Assembly: GCF_900236475.1 (NCBI RefSeq)
Contig: NZ_LT963352.1
Coordinates: forward strand, 124,001-188,000
DNA from: Streptomyces chartreusis NRRL 3882
GTDB taxonomy: Bacteria; Actinomycetota; Actinomycetes; Streptomycetales; Streptomycetaceae
DNA: 64,000 bases
Direction of reading: 5' to 3'
This document shows positions 17,129-26,816 of this stretch, piece after piece. The stretch's first letter is position 1, and each line of letters begins with the position of its first letter. The notes under the pieces are model-generated. The model did no database searches, was not told the origin of the DNA, and worked only from the letters and a program-made list of their open reading frames with translations. Made by a program: the position numbers and the translations under genes.

Positions 17129-17513
17129 CAGGGCCTCTTGCTCCTCGCTGGACTCGACAACCGCGAGCTACCAAGAGGCCCTTCCTCTATGCCCCACCAG
17201 CAAACAAGTCACCCGATCCAGGACCCCGTTCGAACCAGACCGAGCACACGACCGGATAGAGAACGGCCAGTTAGCCGCTGTAAGCGATCACTCGGGTCGG
17301 AAATGTCGATGAGAAGTGACAACACCGGAGGCCCCAACTGATCCATGCCGGGCGCCTGGGTGAGTTTGATCCAGACGACAGTGGTCCGATGCGGGCGGTG
17401 CGTGAAGGGCCGGATGGCGGTGGGGAGCCGGCAGTGAAGGGGCGTTGCTCAAACTCACAGACGTCGCGCTGCAAGTCGCCGAGCACACGTCGTTCTTCTC
17501 GACCTTGATCTGC

Positions 17514-18695
17514 CTACCAGGTGACCGGAAGTTCATGCACGCCGTAGACCGTCATGGCCGACCGCAGTGGCACTTGCTCGGGCGCGACAGTGAGACGTAG
17601 TGCCGGGAAGCGGCGAAGCAGTGCGGGGAGGGCGATGCGCATTTCGGCGCGGGCCAGTCGCTGCCCGAGGCACCGGTGGAGGCCGTGACCGAACGCGAGG
17701 TGTCCGGCCGTGGAGCGGGTGAGGTCAAGCGCGTCCGGGTCGGCGAAATGATCAGCGTCCCGGTTCGCCGCGGAAAGTGCGACGGTGACGGATTCACCGG
17801 CCTTGATCAGGCAGCCGTGCAGCTCGATGTCCTCGAGCGCGACGCGGACCACGTGATGGATGACAGTGAGGTAGCGCAGCAGCTCCTCGACCACTGCTGG
17901 GGCGTCTTCCTCCTTGCCGCGGACCTCGGCTAACTGTGCGGGGTTGGCCAGCAGAGCGAAAGTGCCCAGCGCAAGCATGTTCGCCGTCGTCTCGTGCCCG
18001 GCCATCAGGAGCAGGAGCGCCAGTCCGGCCCTCTCGTCCGCAGTAAGTCCCTCGTGCGCAGCGAGCCCGCTGAGCACGTCTTCCTCTGGCCAGGAACACT
18101 TGTGGCGCAGCAGGTCCCGTAGATATGCCATGAGCTCCCTGACCGCCTCTTGCCGGCGTTCCGGTGTGAGGTCGATGTTCAAGAGCGTGGCGGCGTTCCG
18201 CTGGAACCCCTGCCTGTCGGAGTAGGGCACCCCGAGCAGTTCGCCGATCACTTGTGACGGGATCGGCAGCGCGAATGCCTTGAACAGGTCGGCCGGGCCC
18301 CCGGCGAGCTCCATCGCGTTCAACTGGTCATTGACGATCGCTTCGATCTCCGGTTCGAGGAGCTTCATCCGGCGCACCGTGAAGTCACCGGTGAGCAACC
18401 GCCGATAGCGGTCGTGCTCGGGCGGGTCCATGCGGAGGAAGAATCCCGGCGGCACGGGCGCCGTTGCCGGCTGGCCAATCGGTGAGCGCATGTGGTCCGG
18501 GCGGACGCTGAATCGGGGATCTGCCAAGACCGCCCGCGCTGCGGCGAAGCCGGTCACCAACCACCCCTGACCACCGTCGACGTAGGTCATCCGATGGATG
18601 GGGCCGAGCCCCTGCCGGCGGCGCAGTTCCTCGGGCGGATCGAACGGGTTCTGGCGGGCCGTGGGCATGACCATTGCCGGGGACGTGCTCTCCAT
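17514..18695 (-). CDS. Cytochrome P450
   Basis: A 393-residue soluble bacterial P450 of normal length. The I-helix is AGHETTA, the K-helix ExxR motif is EELLR, and the heme loop is FGHGLHRCLGQR with Cys342 as the thiolate ligand. It resembles the CYP105/CYP107-type monooxygenases of Streptomyces. ATG 18695 has a GAGGAG site upstream. No ferredoxin gene is adjacent, so electrons must come from elsewhere. It diverges from a TetR gene 98 bp away, which probably controls it through the repeats between them. The substrate cannot be told from sequence. Confidence 0.92.
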   Translation of the reverse strand: MESTSPAMVMPTARQNPFDPPEELRRRQGLGPIHRMTYVDGGQGWLVTGFAAARAVLADPRFSVRPDHMRSPIGQPATAPVPPGFFLRMDPPEHDRYRRLLTGDFTVRRMKLLEPEIEAIVNDQLNAMELAGGPADLFKAFALPIPSQVIGELLGVPYSDRQGFQRNAATLLNIDLTPERRQEAVRELMAYLRDLLRHKCSWPEEDVLSGLAAHEGLTADERAGLALLLLMAGHETTANMLALGTFALLANPAQLAEVRGKEEDAPAVVEELLRYLTVIHHVVRVALEDIELHGCLIKAGESVTVALSAANRDADHFADPDALDLTRSTAGHLAFGHGLHRCLGQRLARAEMRIALPALLRRFPALRLTVAPEQVPLRSAMTVYGVHELPVTW

Positions 18696-18740
18696 CGGCC
18701 GCTCCTCGGTCGGTACGGACCTCCCGATAAAACATCACTC

Positions 18741-18766
18741 AATGCAAAACGTCAATGAATGCAAAA
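18741..18766. promoter_or_regulatory. Direct repeats between P450 and TetR genes
   Basis: AATGCAAAA occurs at 18741-18749 and 18758-18766, 17 bp apart, in an AT-rich stretch that stands out from the GC-rich surroundings. It lies between the two divergent starts, where a TetR operator and both promoters are expected. Confidence 0.4.
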
Positions 18767-18793
18767 TTACATCGCATGCGGTAAGGTGCTGTC

Positions 18794-19411
18794 GTGACCA
18801 GCGACCCAGGGCTGCGCCAGCGGAAGAAGATGCGCACGAGGCAAGCGCTCATCGAAGGCGCCCTGCGATTGTTCGCCGAGAAGGGTTACGACCAGACAAC
18901 CGTGGCGGAGATCGCGGCCACCGCGGACATCGCGACACGGACCTTCTTCAGCTACTTCGACAGCAAGGACGACATCGTCTTCTTCGACGACAGGTCGCGG
19001 CTGGAGCGCGCGGTCGAGATCATCGGAGAACGGCAGCCCGGCGAACCGGTGGCCGACCTGCTGCGGCGCGTCATCGACCAGAGTGTTTTCGCGGACACGG
19101 ACTCGGAGTTGGCGCGGAAGGTCGGCCCAGCTCGGACCCGGCTGATCGCGTCGGTCCCGGCACTTCAGGCGCGCGAACTGCACCTGCTGTTCGACATCCA
19201 GCTACAGCTGACCGAAGCGCTCCACCTCGCTTGCCCCGAGCTGGACCTCGTCGAGGCCGCCGCGGCGGTGGGATCGCTGGTCGGGGCGATCAAGGTCGTC
19301 GTCGCCGCATGCCAAAAGCGGGGCAACCGGCCGGAGCAGACCTACAAAGCCGTTCAAAGGGCCACCGACATCGCGATCGACGGCCTCAACTCGCTCCCCC
19401 GCCCGGCTTAG
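18794..19411 (+). CDS. TetR-family regulator divergent from the P450
   Basis: This 205-residue protein starts at GTG 18794 after a GTAAGG site. The N-terminal HTH is clear (RQALIEGALRLFAEKGYDQT, then TVAEIAATADIATRTFFSYF). The C-terminal helical domain should bind a ligand or dimerise. Divergence from the P450 suggests it represses that gene and itself (inference). Confidence 0.9.
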   Translation: MTSDPGLRQRKKMRTRQALIEGALRLFAEKGYDQTTVAEIAATADIATRTFFSYFDSKDDIVFFDDRSRLERAVEIIGERQPGEPVADLLRRVIDQSVFADTDSELARKVGPARTRLIASVPALQARELHLLFDIQLQLTEALHLACPELDLVEAAAAVGSLVGAIKVVVAACQKRGNRPEQTYKAVQRATDIAIDGLNSLPRPA

Positions 19412-19492
19412 CGTGTTCAGCGCACGCGCACTCGGTCGTGGCACGGATAGCGGTGAACGCTGTCTCTGGCCGGTTTTTGAGGCTCGGACGGG

Positions 19493-20290
19493 TCAGCCTG
19501 AGGCTGCCCTCTGCGTCTGGGCGGCCCGGGTGCTGGCGAGCCGGTAGGAGTCGGTGCCGGTCTCGATGATGTTTCCGCCGAAGGTGAGGCGGTCGACGAT
19601 GGCCGCGCAGAGCCGTGGATCGGTGAACGTCTTCGTCCAGCCGCCGAACGATTCGTTGGAGGCGATGGCGACGCTGTTCTTCTCCTCGCGTTCGGTCAGC
19701 ACCTGGAACAGCAGCTCAGCGCCCCTGCGGTCCAGCTCCATGTAGCCGAGTTCGTCTATGCAGAGGAGATCGACGCGCCCGTAGCGGGCGATGGTCTTGG
19801 TCAGGATCTTCTCGTCCGCGGCTTCGACCAGCTCGTTGACCAGTTTGGTGGCCTGTGTGTAGCGGACCCGGAGGCCAGCCATGGCGGCCTCCGTGCCGAG
19901 CGCGATCAGGAGGTGGGACTTGCCGGTTCCGGAGTCGCCGATCAGGCAGAGCGGCAGTCCTTTCTTGACCCATTCGCAGGTGGCCAGGGTGTGGATGACG
20001 GCTGGGTCGATGTTCGGGTTGGCGTCGAAGTCGAAGGCCCTGATCGACTTCTCTCGCGGGAACTGCGCCGCCTTGATGCGTCGTTCGGAGCGGCGGCGGG
20101 CCCGGTCGTCGCACTCGGCCATCAGCAGTTCGGCGAGGAAGCCGCGATAGGACATCTGGTCGCGGGCGGCGGCTTCGGCCAGTTCGGGGAACTGGGCCCG
20201 GATGGTAGGCAGCCTCAGCATGCGGCATGCCTGGTCGACGGCGGCGGTGGCGGCCTGTTCGGTCAGCCCTCGGTGTCGTTTGAGTGTCAC
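19493..20290 (-). CDS. istB: IS21-family helper ATPase IstB
   Basis: A 265-residue AAA+ protein. Walker A is GDSGTGKSHLLIAL, Walker B is DLLCIDELGYM, and the C-terminus NIIETGTDSYRLA is characteristic of IstB. GTG 20290 gives the usual start (MTLKRHRGLTEQ); the longer upstream ORF is istA in another frame. It overlaps the end of istA by a few bases, the standard IS21 order. It looks intact, but its partner transposase is broken. Confidence 0.9.
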   Translation of the reverse strand: MTLKRHRGLTEQAATAAVDQACRMLRLPTIRAQFPELAEAAARDQMSYRGFLAELLMAECDDRARRRSERRIKAAQFPREKSIRAFDFDANPNIDPAVIHTLATCEWVKKGLPLCLIGDSGTGKSHLLIALGTEAAMAGLRVRYTQATKLVNELVEAADEKILTKTIARYGRVDLLCIDELGYMELDRRGAELLFQVLTEREEKNSVAIASNESFGGWTKTFTDPRLCAAIVDRLTFGGNIIETGTDSYRLASTRAAQTQRAASG

Positions 20291-21930
20291 GGCATCTCTC
20301 CCTGGATTGCGGGGCGGTCGGCCGGCTGCCGTGCTCGCAGCAGCTGGTCGTAGGCCGCGGCCGAGGGCAGCGGCCGGGTGTCGGGCGGCAGCTGGGCAAG
20401 CCGCGGTTCGGTCAGCGAGGTCACGTTCGTCCGGTCCGGCTCCGCCGGGACAGGAGCCGCGACCTCGTCGGCTTCGGCCGCCTTCCGTGCCTCCAGGGCG
20501 ACGGCGTCCGCGGTCAGTGCGCCGGCCCTGAGCGCGGAGGCGAGCCCGGCGACCAGGTGTTCGTGGGGGACGTGGCGGCCCATCAGCAGGACTTCGATCA
20601 GGGCCCGGGTGCCGTCCCGCTCGCCGTGGGCGGCCTTCGCCGCCTCCCACCAGGCGTCATGGGACGGGCGTGAAGTTGCCTGCGGAACGGGCCTGTTCGA
20701 GGGCGGTGGCCCCGGGAAACGCTCCGGGCTTGCGGACCAGGGCTTCCAGGTAGTGGTCCAGATCCAGCCGGGTCTGTCCCTTGGCGATCAGCCGTTCGTG
20801 GCGGGCGACCTCCTGCTGGCCGTCGTAGACCACCAGCTCGGACGCGTGCAGCGTTGCCCGGAGCGTCCGGCCGATCAGCCGTACCGGCATACCGGCACCG
20901 AGTAGCGGTTGGTGCGGACGCTGATCTGGCTGAAGCGGTCGACCCGCAGGCTGAACAACCGCCCGGTCTCAAAGGGTTCGTCCGGTAACGGCTGCAGCAG
21001 TGGCCGTTCGACGGCGAAGTACTCGCTCACCGGCCGGGGCCGGGAGCCGATCCGGCGCTGTTCGTCCTCCTCATCCCGCTGCTCGATCATCGCGTTCAGC
21101 TGGGCAAGGGAGACGACTTCTGGGACGGGGACCATATGGTTCCGGCGGAACCAGCCGATCTGCCCCTCGACCCCACCCTTCTCGTGGGCGCCCTCGATGC
21201 CGGGCAGGCAGTAGGCCGCGTCGATGCCGTAGTGCGACCGGAACGCGGTCCACCGCTCGTTCTCCGCGCGGGAGCGTGAGCTGAGTACCCGGGAGACCGC
21301 GGAGCGGAGGTTGTCGTAACGGACCTTGCCGGTGGGCACTCCGCCCAGCACGCTGAGAGCGTGGACGTGGCCTTCGAGGAACGCCTCCTGGCCGCAGGAG
21401 GCGAAGACGCGGTGCACGGCCTTGCCCGAATACGACAGGCGCATCGCGAACACGAAGCAGGTGACCAGCTCACCGGCCAGACGTACCTTCACGTCGCCGA
21501 AGTCCACCTCCGCCTCGGCCCCCGGCCTGTGGGACTGCGGAATGAACGCGTGTACCACCCCGCGGCCAGCCTCAACAGCGACCTGGGGGCGACGGTCGGC
21601 GACATAGGCCCGCACCATCGGATAGGTCACCGCCTCCGCCCCGTGCTCGTCCAGGAGCCGGTCGAAGATCCGCTTGACCGTGTGACGCTGCTTGCACGGC
21701 GCATCCAGATCCGCCCGGAGCATCTGGTCGATCAACGGCTTGTAGGCATCCAGGCGGGTGCCGCGCGGCCGCGGCTTCTTCTGCGGCTCCGGCCAGACCG
21801 ACTCCAACGCGGCCTTCACCGTGCGGAATCCGACTCCGTACTCACGCATCAAGGCCCGGTACGACATCCCTACCCGGGCATCACGGCGGATCGCCGCGTA
21901 CAAGTCGACCTTGGATTTCGGTGGCGTCAT
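20287..21930 (-). pseudogene. istA: IS21-family transposase IstA, frameshifted
   Basis: ATG 21930 opens a 351-residue frame with an N-terminal HTH (GMSYRALMREYGVGFRTVK) and the DDE core (EAEVDFGDVK, and GAHEKGGVEGQIGWFRRNH with its Glu). At 20882-20897 the 8-bp TACCGGCA occurs twice in tandem. Removing one copy joins YSVPV to RLIGRTLRATLHASELVVYDG in the next frame. A second shift near 20665 (between GNFTP and HDAWWEAA) returns to the first frame, which runs to 20287. The gene therefore carries two frameshifts and is probably dead. Confidence 0.85.
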
Positions 21931-21996
21931 CGCAGCCTCATCCCGCAGGGCACGTCAATGCTCCCACCGCAAGCCCCCGGGTGTTGTCAGAACCTA

Positions 21997-23112
21997 GTGA
22001 CCTGAGTCAGAGATTCGTCGTTAGTCGGGCATGAGTCGTCCGGGTCCGAAGATTCCGCCGTTGTCGGTCACCGATGCCCAGCGGGCGGTGCTGGAAGGCT
22101 GGTTACGCCGCCGTACGACGGCTCAGGCTCTGGCTCAGCGGTCGCGGATCGTGCTGGAGTGCGCCGAAGGCCACTCGATCATGGAGGTGTCCCGCCGGCT
22201 GCGGATCGCTCCGGACACGGTCCGCACCTGGCGGCGCCGCTTCATCGAGCGGGGACTGGACGGCTTGTGCGACGACCTGCGGCCCGGCGTGCCCCGGAAG
22301 ATCACCGATGCCGACGTCGAGCGGGTCATCGTCAAGACGCTCGAGGAGACGCCGAAGAACGCGACCCACTGGTCGACCAGGTCGATGGCCACGGCCACGG
22401 GGATGTCCCAGTCGACCATCTCGCGGATCTGGCGGGCGTTCGCCCTGGCCCCGCACCGGTCGCAGACGTTCAAGCTGTCCACCGACCCGCTGTTCATCGA
22501 CAAGGTCCGCGACGTCGTCGGTCTGTATCTCGATCCGCCCGAGAAGGCCCTGGTGCTCTGCGTGGACGAGAAGTCGCAGATCCAGGCACTGGACCGGTCC
22601 CAGCCTGTTCTGCCGATGGTGCCCGGCGTTCCCGAACGCCGCAGCCACGACTACGTCCGGGCCGGCACCACGACCCTCTTCGCCGCCCTCGAGGTCGCCA
22701 CCGGCAAGGTCATCGGCTCCCTCCACCGCCGCCACCGGAGTTCAAGAAGTTCCTCGCGAAGCTGGACAAGGAAGTCCCGGCTGATCTGCAGGTTCATTTG
22801 ATCCTGGACAACTACGCGACCCACAAGACCCCGGACATCAAGCGGTGGCTGCTGGCGCACCCTCGGTTCCACCTGCACTTCACGCCGACCAGCGCGTCCT
22901 GGCTGAACCTGGTCGAGCGGTGGTTCGCCGAACTAACCCAGAAGAAGCTCAAGCGCGGCGTCCACCGCTCCGTCCAAGCCCTCGAACGCGACATCCGGGC
23001 CTGGCTCGCCGACTGGAACGAGCACCCCAGACCGTTCGTCTGGACGAAGACAGCCGACGAGATCCTCGACAAAGTCGCCGCCTACTGCCGACGAATCTCT
23101 GACTCAGGTCAC
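21997..23112. mobile_element. IS630-family element with perfect 24-bp TIRs
   Basis: The termini 21997-22020 and 23089-23112 are perfect inverted repeats of 24 bp (ends GTGACCTGAGTCAGAG). They are flanked by TA on each side, the IS630 target duplication, in the context CTAG. The element sits directly next to the 5' end of the IS21 copy. The intact ends suggest recent arrival, although its transposase is frameshifted. Confidence 0.9.
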
Positions 23113-23115
23113 TAG
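22031..23115 (+). pseudogene. IS630-family transposase, frameshifted
   Basis: ATG 22031 opens the HTH part ([20 protein letters not shown]) and the first catalytic Asp ([17 protein letters not shown]). Near 22738 the frame is lost after SLHRRHR. The rest continues in another frame from [18 protein letters not shown], with the second Asp in [10 protein letters not shown] and the Glu in SWLNLVERWF. By analogy with related proteins a few codons are missing at the junction, so a small deletion is more likely than programmed frameshifting. Confidence 0.8.
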
Positions 23116-23529
23116 AGACATCGCCCTACGGCGAAACCGGGCGTTCCCCGCTCTGAGCAACAAGTGGTGTCAGCTCCCACGTACAAAACCAACCTCGTGC
23201 TGGTTCCGGGAGAGTGACCCCGACATCTGCTTCTGTGACGGCGGCGGATGCCGCAAATGACCCGCCTCCTGGACACGCTGAGAACGAGCGCATGAGACGG
23301 TGCCGGGAGGGTCCGCCGCCTTACAGGTTCTCGGCCTCGTCGCCGAGGTCGCGCAACCTCTGTGATTCGCGGACGGCGCACACGACGAGCGCGGCGAATG
23401 CCGGCATCGCCCACGTCTCCGGATCGATCGCCCGTCTGCTGTAGCCACCGAGGCGACCACCGGTCTGCTGCGTCGGCCCGAGGCGGGCGGACGCCGGCCT
23501 CGGCACTCGCGGTGGTCCCACGGCGTCGA
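23116..23529. other. Intergenic, possible gene relic
   Basis: No confident gene. A minus-strand stretch at about 23321-23450 (IDPETWAMPAFAALVVCAVRE) is protein-like and may be the tail of a lost gene or transposase. No promoter or terminator was recognised. Confidence 0.3.
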
Positions 23530-23967
23530 TCACACGCGAGGCCGGTTCAACAGCCGGGAGAGCACGATGGCGCTCTCGGTCCGTTCCACAGGAGGGGTGG
23601 CGCGCATGCGTTGGATGGCCTGTTCCAGGTGGGGGATGTCTCTGGCGAGGATGTGGACGACTGCGTCGGCGGCCCCCGAGACGGTGCAGGCTTCTACGAC
23701 CTCGGGGATGGCCTCCAGCGCTTGGCGCAGTTCGGCGGGGGCGGGATTGCCGGCGCAGTAGACCTCGACGAAAGCCTCGGTATGCCAGGCCAACGCCTGA
23801 GGATCGACGAGAGCGGTGAAACCGCGGATCGCTCCGGTAGCCACGAGGCGGTCGAGACGCCGCTTGGCGGCGGGCGCGGACAGCCCGGACGCCTTGCCGA
23901 TCTGGGCGTATGTGGCCCGTGCGTCGTGCAGCACGTACCGGATGATCGCTTGATCGATGGCGTCCAT
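23530..23967 (-). CDS. Lrp/AsnC-family regulator
   Basis: This 145-residue protein starts at ATG 23967 after a GGAGTGAGG site. The N-terminal HTH is MDAIDQAIIRYVLHDARATY with the recognition region ASGLSAPAAKRRLDRLVATG. The C-terminal RAM domain (TEAFVEVYCAGN, and EVVEACTVSGAADAVVHILA) should bind an amino acid or related effector. It diverges from an M20 peptidase gene, the likely target. A broken second copy lies at 27925-28250. Confidence 0.9.
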   Translation of the reverse strand: MDAIDQAIIRYVLHDARATYAQIGKASGLSAPAAKRRLDRLVATGAIRGFTALVDPQALAWHTEAFVEVYCAGNPAPAELRQALEAIPEVVEACTVSGAADAVVHILARDIPHLEQAIQRMRATPPVERTESAIVLSRLLNRPRV

Positions 23968-24137
23968 GACCTCACTCCAGACATCGGAACCCTGCGGCCC
24001 AGCGCAATAAATGGCCACGGGCCCGCTGACATTGCAAGAAAGCGATGGTGGACAGCAGCAAATGGCGATTGCTTGCATTATCCGCCGAACATAGTCTCCG
24101 GCTTGTCCTGATGTCACGTGCTGGGAGCGGTGTTGAG

Positions 24138-25415
24138 ATGACAGCAAGCCTGAGCGATGTGGAAGCCTCGGCACTGGCCGCGGTGGACGAGGCGGGCATC
24201 GCCCGGCTGCTGCTGGAACTTCTCGCTGTTCCGAGCGTGACGGGGAGCGCCGCGGAGTCCGAGGTTCAGCACGTGCTGGCCCGGCATCTGAAGCGGATGG
24301 ACCTCGATGTCGACCTGTGGTCCATGAACCTGCCCGAGCTACGTGACCATCCCCGTTTTCCCGGCAGCGAGGCCCCGCGCACCGAGGCGTGGGGCCTGGT
24401 GGGCGGCACGGTGCCCCAGGGCGACGGGCCGACCCTGATCCTCCAGGGGCACGTCGACGTCGTCCCTTCCGGGGACCTGGCGCGTTGGGAGGGTGACCCC
24501 TTCCGCCCTCGGGTTACCGGGGACGTGGTGCACGCACGAGGAGCGTGCGACATGAAGGCGGGTGTGGTGGCGATACTCGGCGCCCTGGCCGCGATACGGG
24601 AGGCGGGCGCAAGGTTGCGCGGCCAGGTCTCCGCGCAATTCGTGGTCAGCGAAGAGGACGGGGGGCTCGGGGCGTTCGGTACTCTCCAACGCGGCCACAC
24701 CGGCGACGCCTGCATCATCACCGAACCGACCAGCGGCGCGGTCATGACTGCGAACGCCGGCGCCCTGACCTTTCGCATCCAAGTACCCGGCCGGGCCACC
24801 CACGGCAGCACCAGATACGTGGGAGTGAGCGCCATCGACGCATACCTGCCCGTCCACCGCGCGCTCGCCCATCTGGAAGCCCGCCGCAACGTCGGCGCCG
24901 ACCCGCTCATGTCCGAATACCCCATCCCCTACCCGCTGTCCGTCGGTACCGTCCATTCCGGCGACTGGGCCAGCAGCGTGCCCGACCTCCTGGTGGCCGA
25001 GGGAAGACTGGGCGTCCGGCTGGGCGAGGATCCGGCCCAGGCACGCACCGAACTGGAGGCGTGCGTGGCCGAAGCCTGCGCGGCCGACCCCTGGCTGCGC
25101 TCCCACCCCGCCACGGTGACGTGGCCCGGCGGGCAGTTCGCCAGCGGACGGCTGCCGGCCGGGCATCCGCTCGCGGCCCAGGTCGCCGACGCGCACGCCG
25201 ACGTCACCGGCGGCCCGCGACCTTCCGAGCGAGGCGCCCCCTACGGCAGCGACCTGCGGCTGTACTCCGGGGCGGGCATCCCCACGCTGCAGTACGGCCC
25301 CGGCGACGTACGCCTCGCACACGGTCCACAGGAACAGGTCCGCGTGAGCGACATCGTCACCGTCACCCGGGCACTGGTGCTGGCCACACTGCGCACGGTC
25401 GGCACCAAGTCGTAG
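24138..25415 (+). CDS. M20-family metallopeptidase (ArgE/DapE/ACY1 type)
   Basis: A 425-residue cytoplasmic amidohydrolase. Metal-site motifs are in order: QGHVDVVP, RGACDMKAG, SEEDGGLGA (catalytic Glu pair), IITEPTSG and C-terminal LAHGPQEQV. The dimerisation domain lies between about 190 and 310. Family members release amino acids from N-acyl compounds. ArgE-like deacetylase or succinyl-diaminopimelate-type activity is possible, but the exact substrate is not clear. ATG 24138 is preferred over upstream in-frame starts because the conserved part begins soon after it. The divergent Lrp gene suggests amino-acid-responsive control. Confidence 0.88.
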   Translation: MTASLSDVEASALAAVDEAGIARLLLELLAVPSVTGSAAESEVQHVLARHLKRMDLDVDLWSMNLPELRDHPRFPGSEAPRTEAWGLVGGTVPQGDGPTLILQGHVDVVPSGDLARWEGDPFRPRVTGDVVHARGACDMKAGVVAILGALAAIREAGARLRGQVSAQFVVSEEDGGLGAFGTLQRGHTGDACIITEPTSGAVMTANAGALTFRIQVPGRATHGSTRYVGVSAIDAYLPVHRALAHLEARRNVGADPLMSEYPIPYPLSVGTVHSGDWASSVPDLLVAEGRLGVRLGEDPAQARTELEACVAEACAADPWLRSHPATVTWPGGQFASGRLPAGHPLAAQVADAHADVTGGPRPSERGAPYGSDLRLYSGAGIPTLQYGPGDVRLAHGPQEQVRVSDIVTVTRALVLATLRTVGTKS

Positions 25416-26237
25416 CCCCCCAGCCTCACCCCCTACCGGCTGCTTGTGCCCCGGTGGAAGTGACTGTTGCGGCGAGCCGGAGGCGGTCGCAGGGGTGGCC
25501 GGCGGCGGTTCCGACAGTACGGCAGTCCTCGGCCACCGGCCCGAGAGCGATCACCGCAGTCCTCTCACCACGGCCGAACCGCTCACCTTCCTCGTACCGG
25601 ATCCGCTCACGAAGCCGTCGCCTCTCGGCGGTCAGCCCGCCACCCTGCGCGTACCGCATACCACCGGCCTACAGGGCCCACCCGTCACCACCCCCGACCA
25701 CACCCCGAGGAAGTCAGTGATCAACAGGCACGGTAGCGAGATCAAGACTCGCGGACCGATCAACCCACCTGCCCGGGCACGTCTTTCATCCGTCACACCC
25801 CCTCCAACGACTCACAACCCGCACTGCTCCGCCCTGCGGGTTCAAGGACGGGATCTGACGTCATTTCTCGTGAACATCCACGGCCCCGCCGACCGCCCAT
25901 CGCCACCCAAACCGATGGACAAACGCTGCTGCTTGAAGTGAACGAAGCCAGTGAGCGGTGTCGGGATGGCGGAGCCGCAGCTTGTTGATCACGCGTCGTG
26001 CAATGGGCGCCGTGCGTCGACGACAAGGGCAGGGCCGGCGACCGTAACCACTCCTCAACCGCCGCGCCGCCACGGCATAGACGCTTCCCGTGTCCGTGGC
26101 ACACCGTCCGGTGCAGTGGTGGCACGCGCGGCGAATCCACCCACCTGAACACCCCTGCCTGCAACACGACACCCGGATACCTCGGCGGCCTAGTCGTGAG
26201 CGGGCTGAGCAACGAGGGTGATGCTCACGGTTTCGCT
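25416..26237. other. Long intergenic stretch
   Basis: No gene is supported in 820 bp. Several frames are open through GC bias only. A short string at 25696-25722 (ACCACACCCCGAGGAAGTCAG) resembles 28258-28280 (ACAACACCCCGAGGAAATCAG), where the duplicated Lrp gene breaks off, and may mark a rearrangement point. Confidence 0.35.
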
Positions 26238-26726
26238 CTACCAGTCACACGGAGCGTGCAGGTCGCGGATCGAGTCGTCGAGTTGCACGGGCCGGTCGGG
26301 CCAGCCGTTTGTGGACCATTCGGTGATGCGCCACGCCAGTCTCTTGGGCCAAACGGGGGTGTTGGGCAAGAGGGCCACGTCCACCCACTCCAGTTGCTGA
26401 CCGGGCGACAAGTCACCGGGAACTGCGCGCTGTTCAGCGCAATGCGGGTCGCCCAAGCGCATCAGGTAGTAGTGCTCCACGCGGTCGCTGTTACGTACCA
26501 CGGCCAGTTCCCGCTCAGCCGTCGCGGTCAGACCGGTCTCTTCCGCCAACTCCCGCTCGGCAGTCAGCGATGGGGCTTCCCCTGGCTCGACGCCACCGCC
26601 AGGGATGAAGTACTTGTGGCCGTCTTCGGGGGCATATCGGATGAGAAGCATCCGCCCTCTGGCCAATACGACTGCGCCTCCCCGGCGAGGAACGTCGCGG
26701 GTACGACCCTGCCATGCATCCGTCAT
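26238..26726 (-). CDS. Nudix hydrolase
   Basis: A 162-residue protein with a full Nudix box (GGGVEPGEAPSLTAERELAE followed by ETGL) carrying the metal-binding glutamates. Strands before it (GGAVVLARGRMLLIRY) and after it complete the fold. Such enzymes hydrolyse nucleoside diphosphate-linked compounds, and the substrate is not predictable. It starts at ATG 26726. Confidence 0.9.
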   Translation of the reverse strand: MTDAWQGRTRDVPRRGGAVVLARGRMLLIRYAPEDGHKYFIPGGGVEPGEAPSLTAERELAEETGLTATAERELAVVRNSDRVEHYYLMRLGDPHCAEQRAVPGDLSPGQQLEWVDVALLPNTPVWPKRLAWRITEWSTNGWPDRPVQLDDSIRDLHAPCDW

Positions 26727-26816
26727 CGTTACTCCTGCACTCCAGCATCAGATCGTGATTTGGCTGGTCAAGGCCCGATGTGGCATGAGTGCGGCCACCG
26801 TTGATCATCGTGAGTT

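Larger units (their letters stand above)
15631..17270. mobile_element. IS5-type insertion sequence, copy B (inverted)
   Basis: An inverted copy of the element at 10689-12328 with the same terminal repeats and both genes intact. Outer flank TTAG (17271-17274) and inner flank TGAG (15627-15630) differ by one base. Either the target duplication has mutated or one flank was changed by an adjacent deletion. The insertion disrupts the small gene upstream of the caspase-STAND gene. Confidence 0.85.
10685..17274. repeat. Inverted pair of identical 1646-bp IS arms
   Basis: Bases 10685-12330 and the reverse complement of 15629-17274 match wherever checked, including both encoded proteins. The paired coordinates sum to 27959. 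Arms diverge outside these limits. The 3298-bp segment between them carries the caspase-STAND gene and a fragment of its upstream partner. The geometry is that of a composite transposon and would also allow inversion of the middle segment by homologous recombination. The right copy's flanks are TGAG inside and TTAG outside, not a perfect duplication, unlike the left copy. Confidence 0.9.

Noticed and set aside
15621..17280. Inversion of the STAND segment as proven by swapped target duplications
   Set aside because: Copy A has its own matching CTAA pair, so the present flanks show no swap. Copy B's mismatch can be explained by mutation or deletion.
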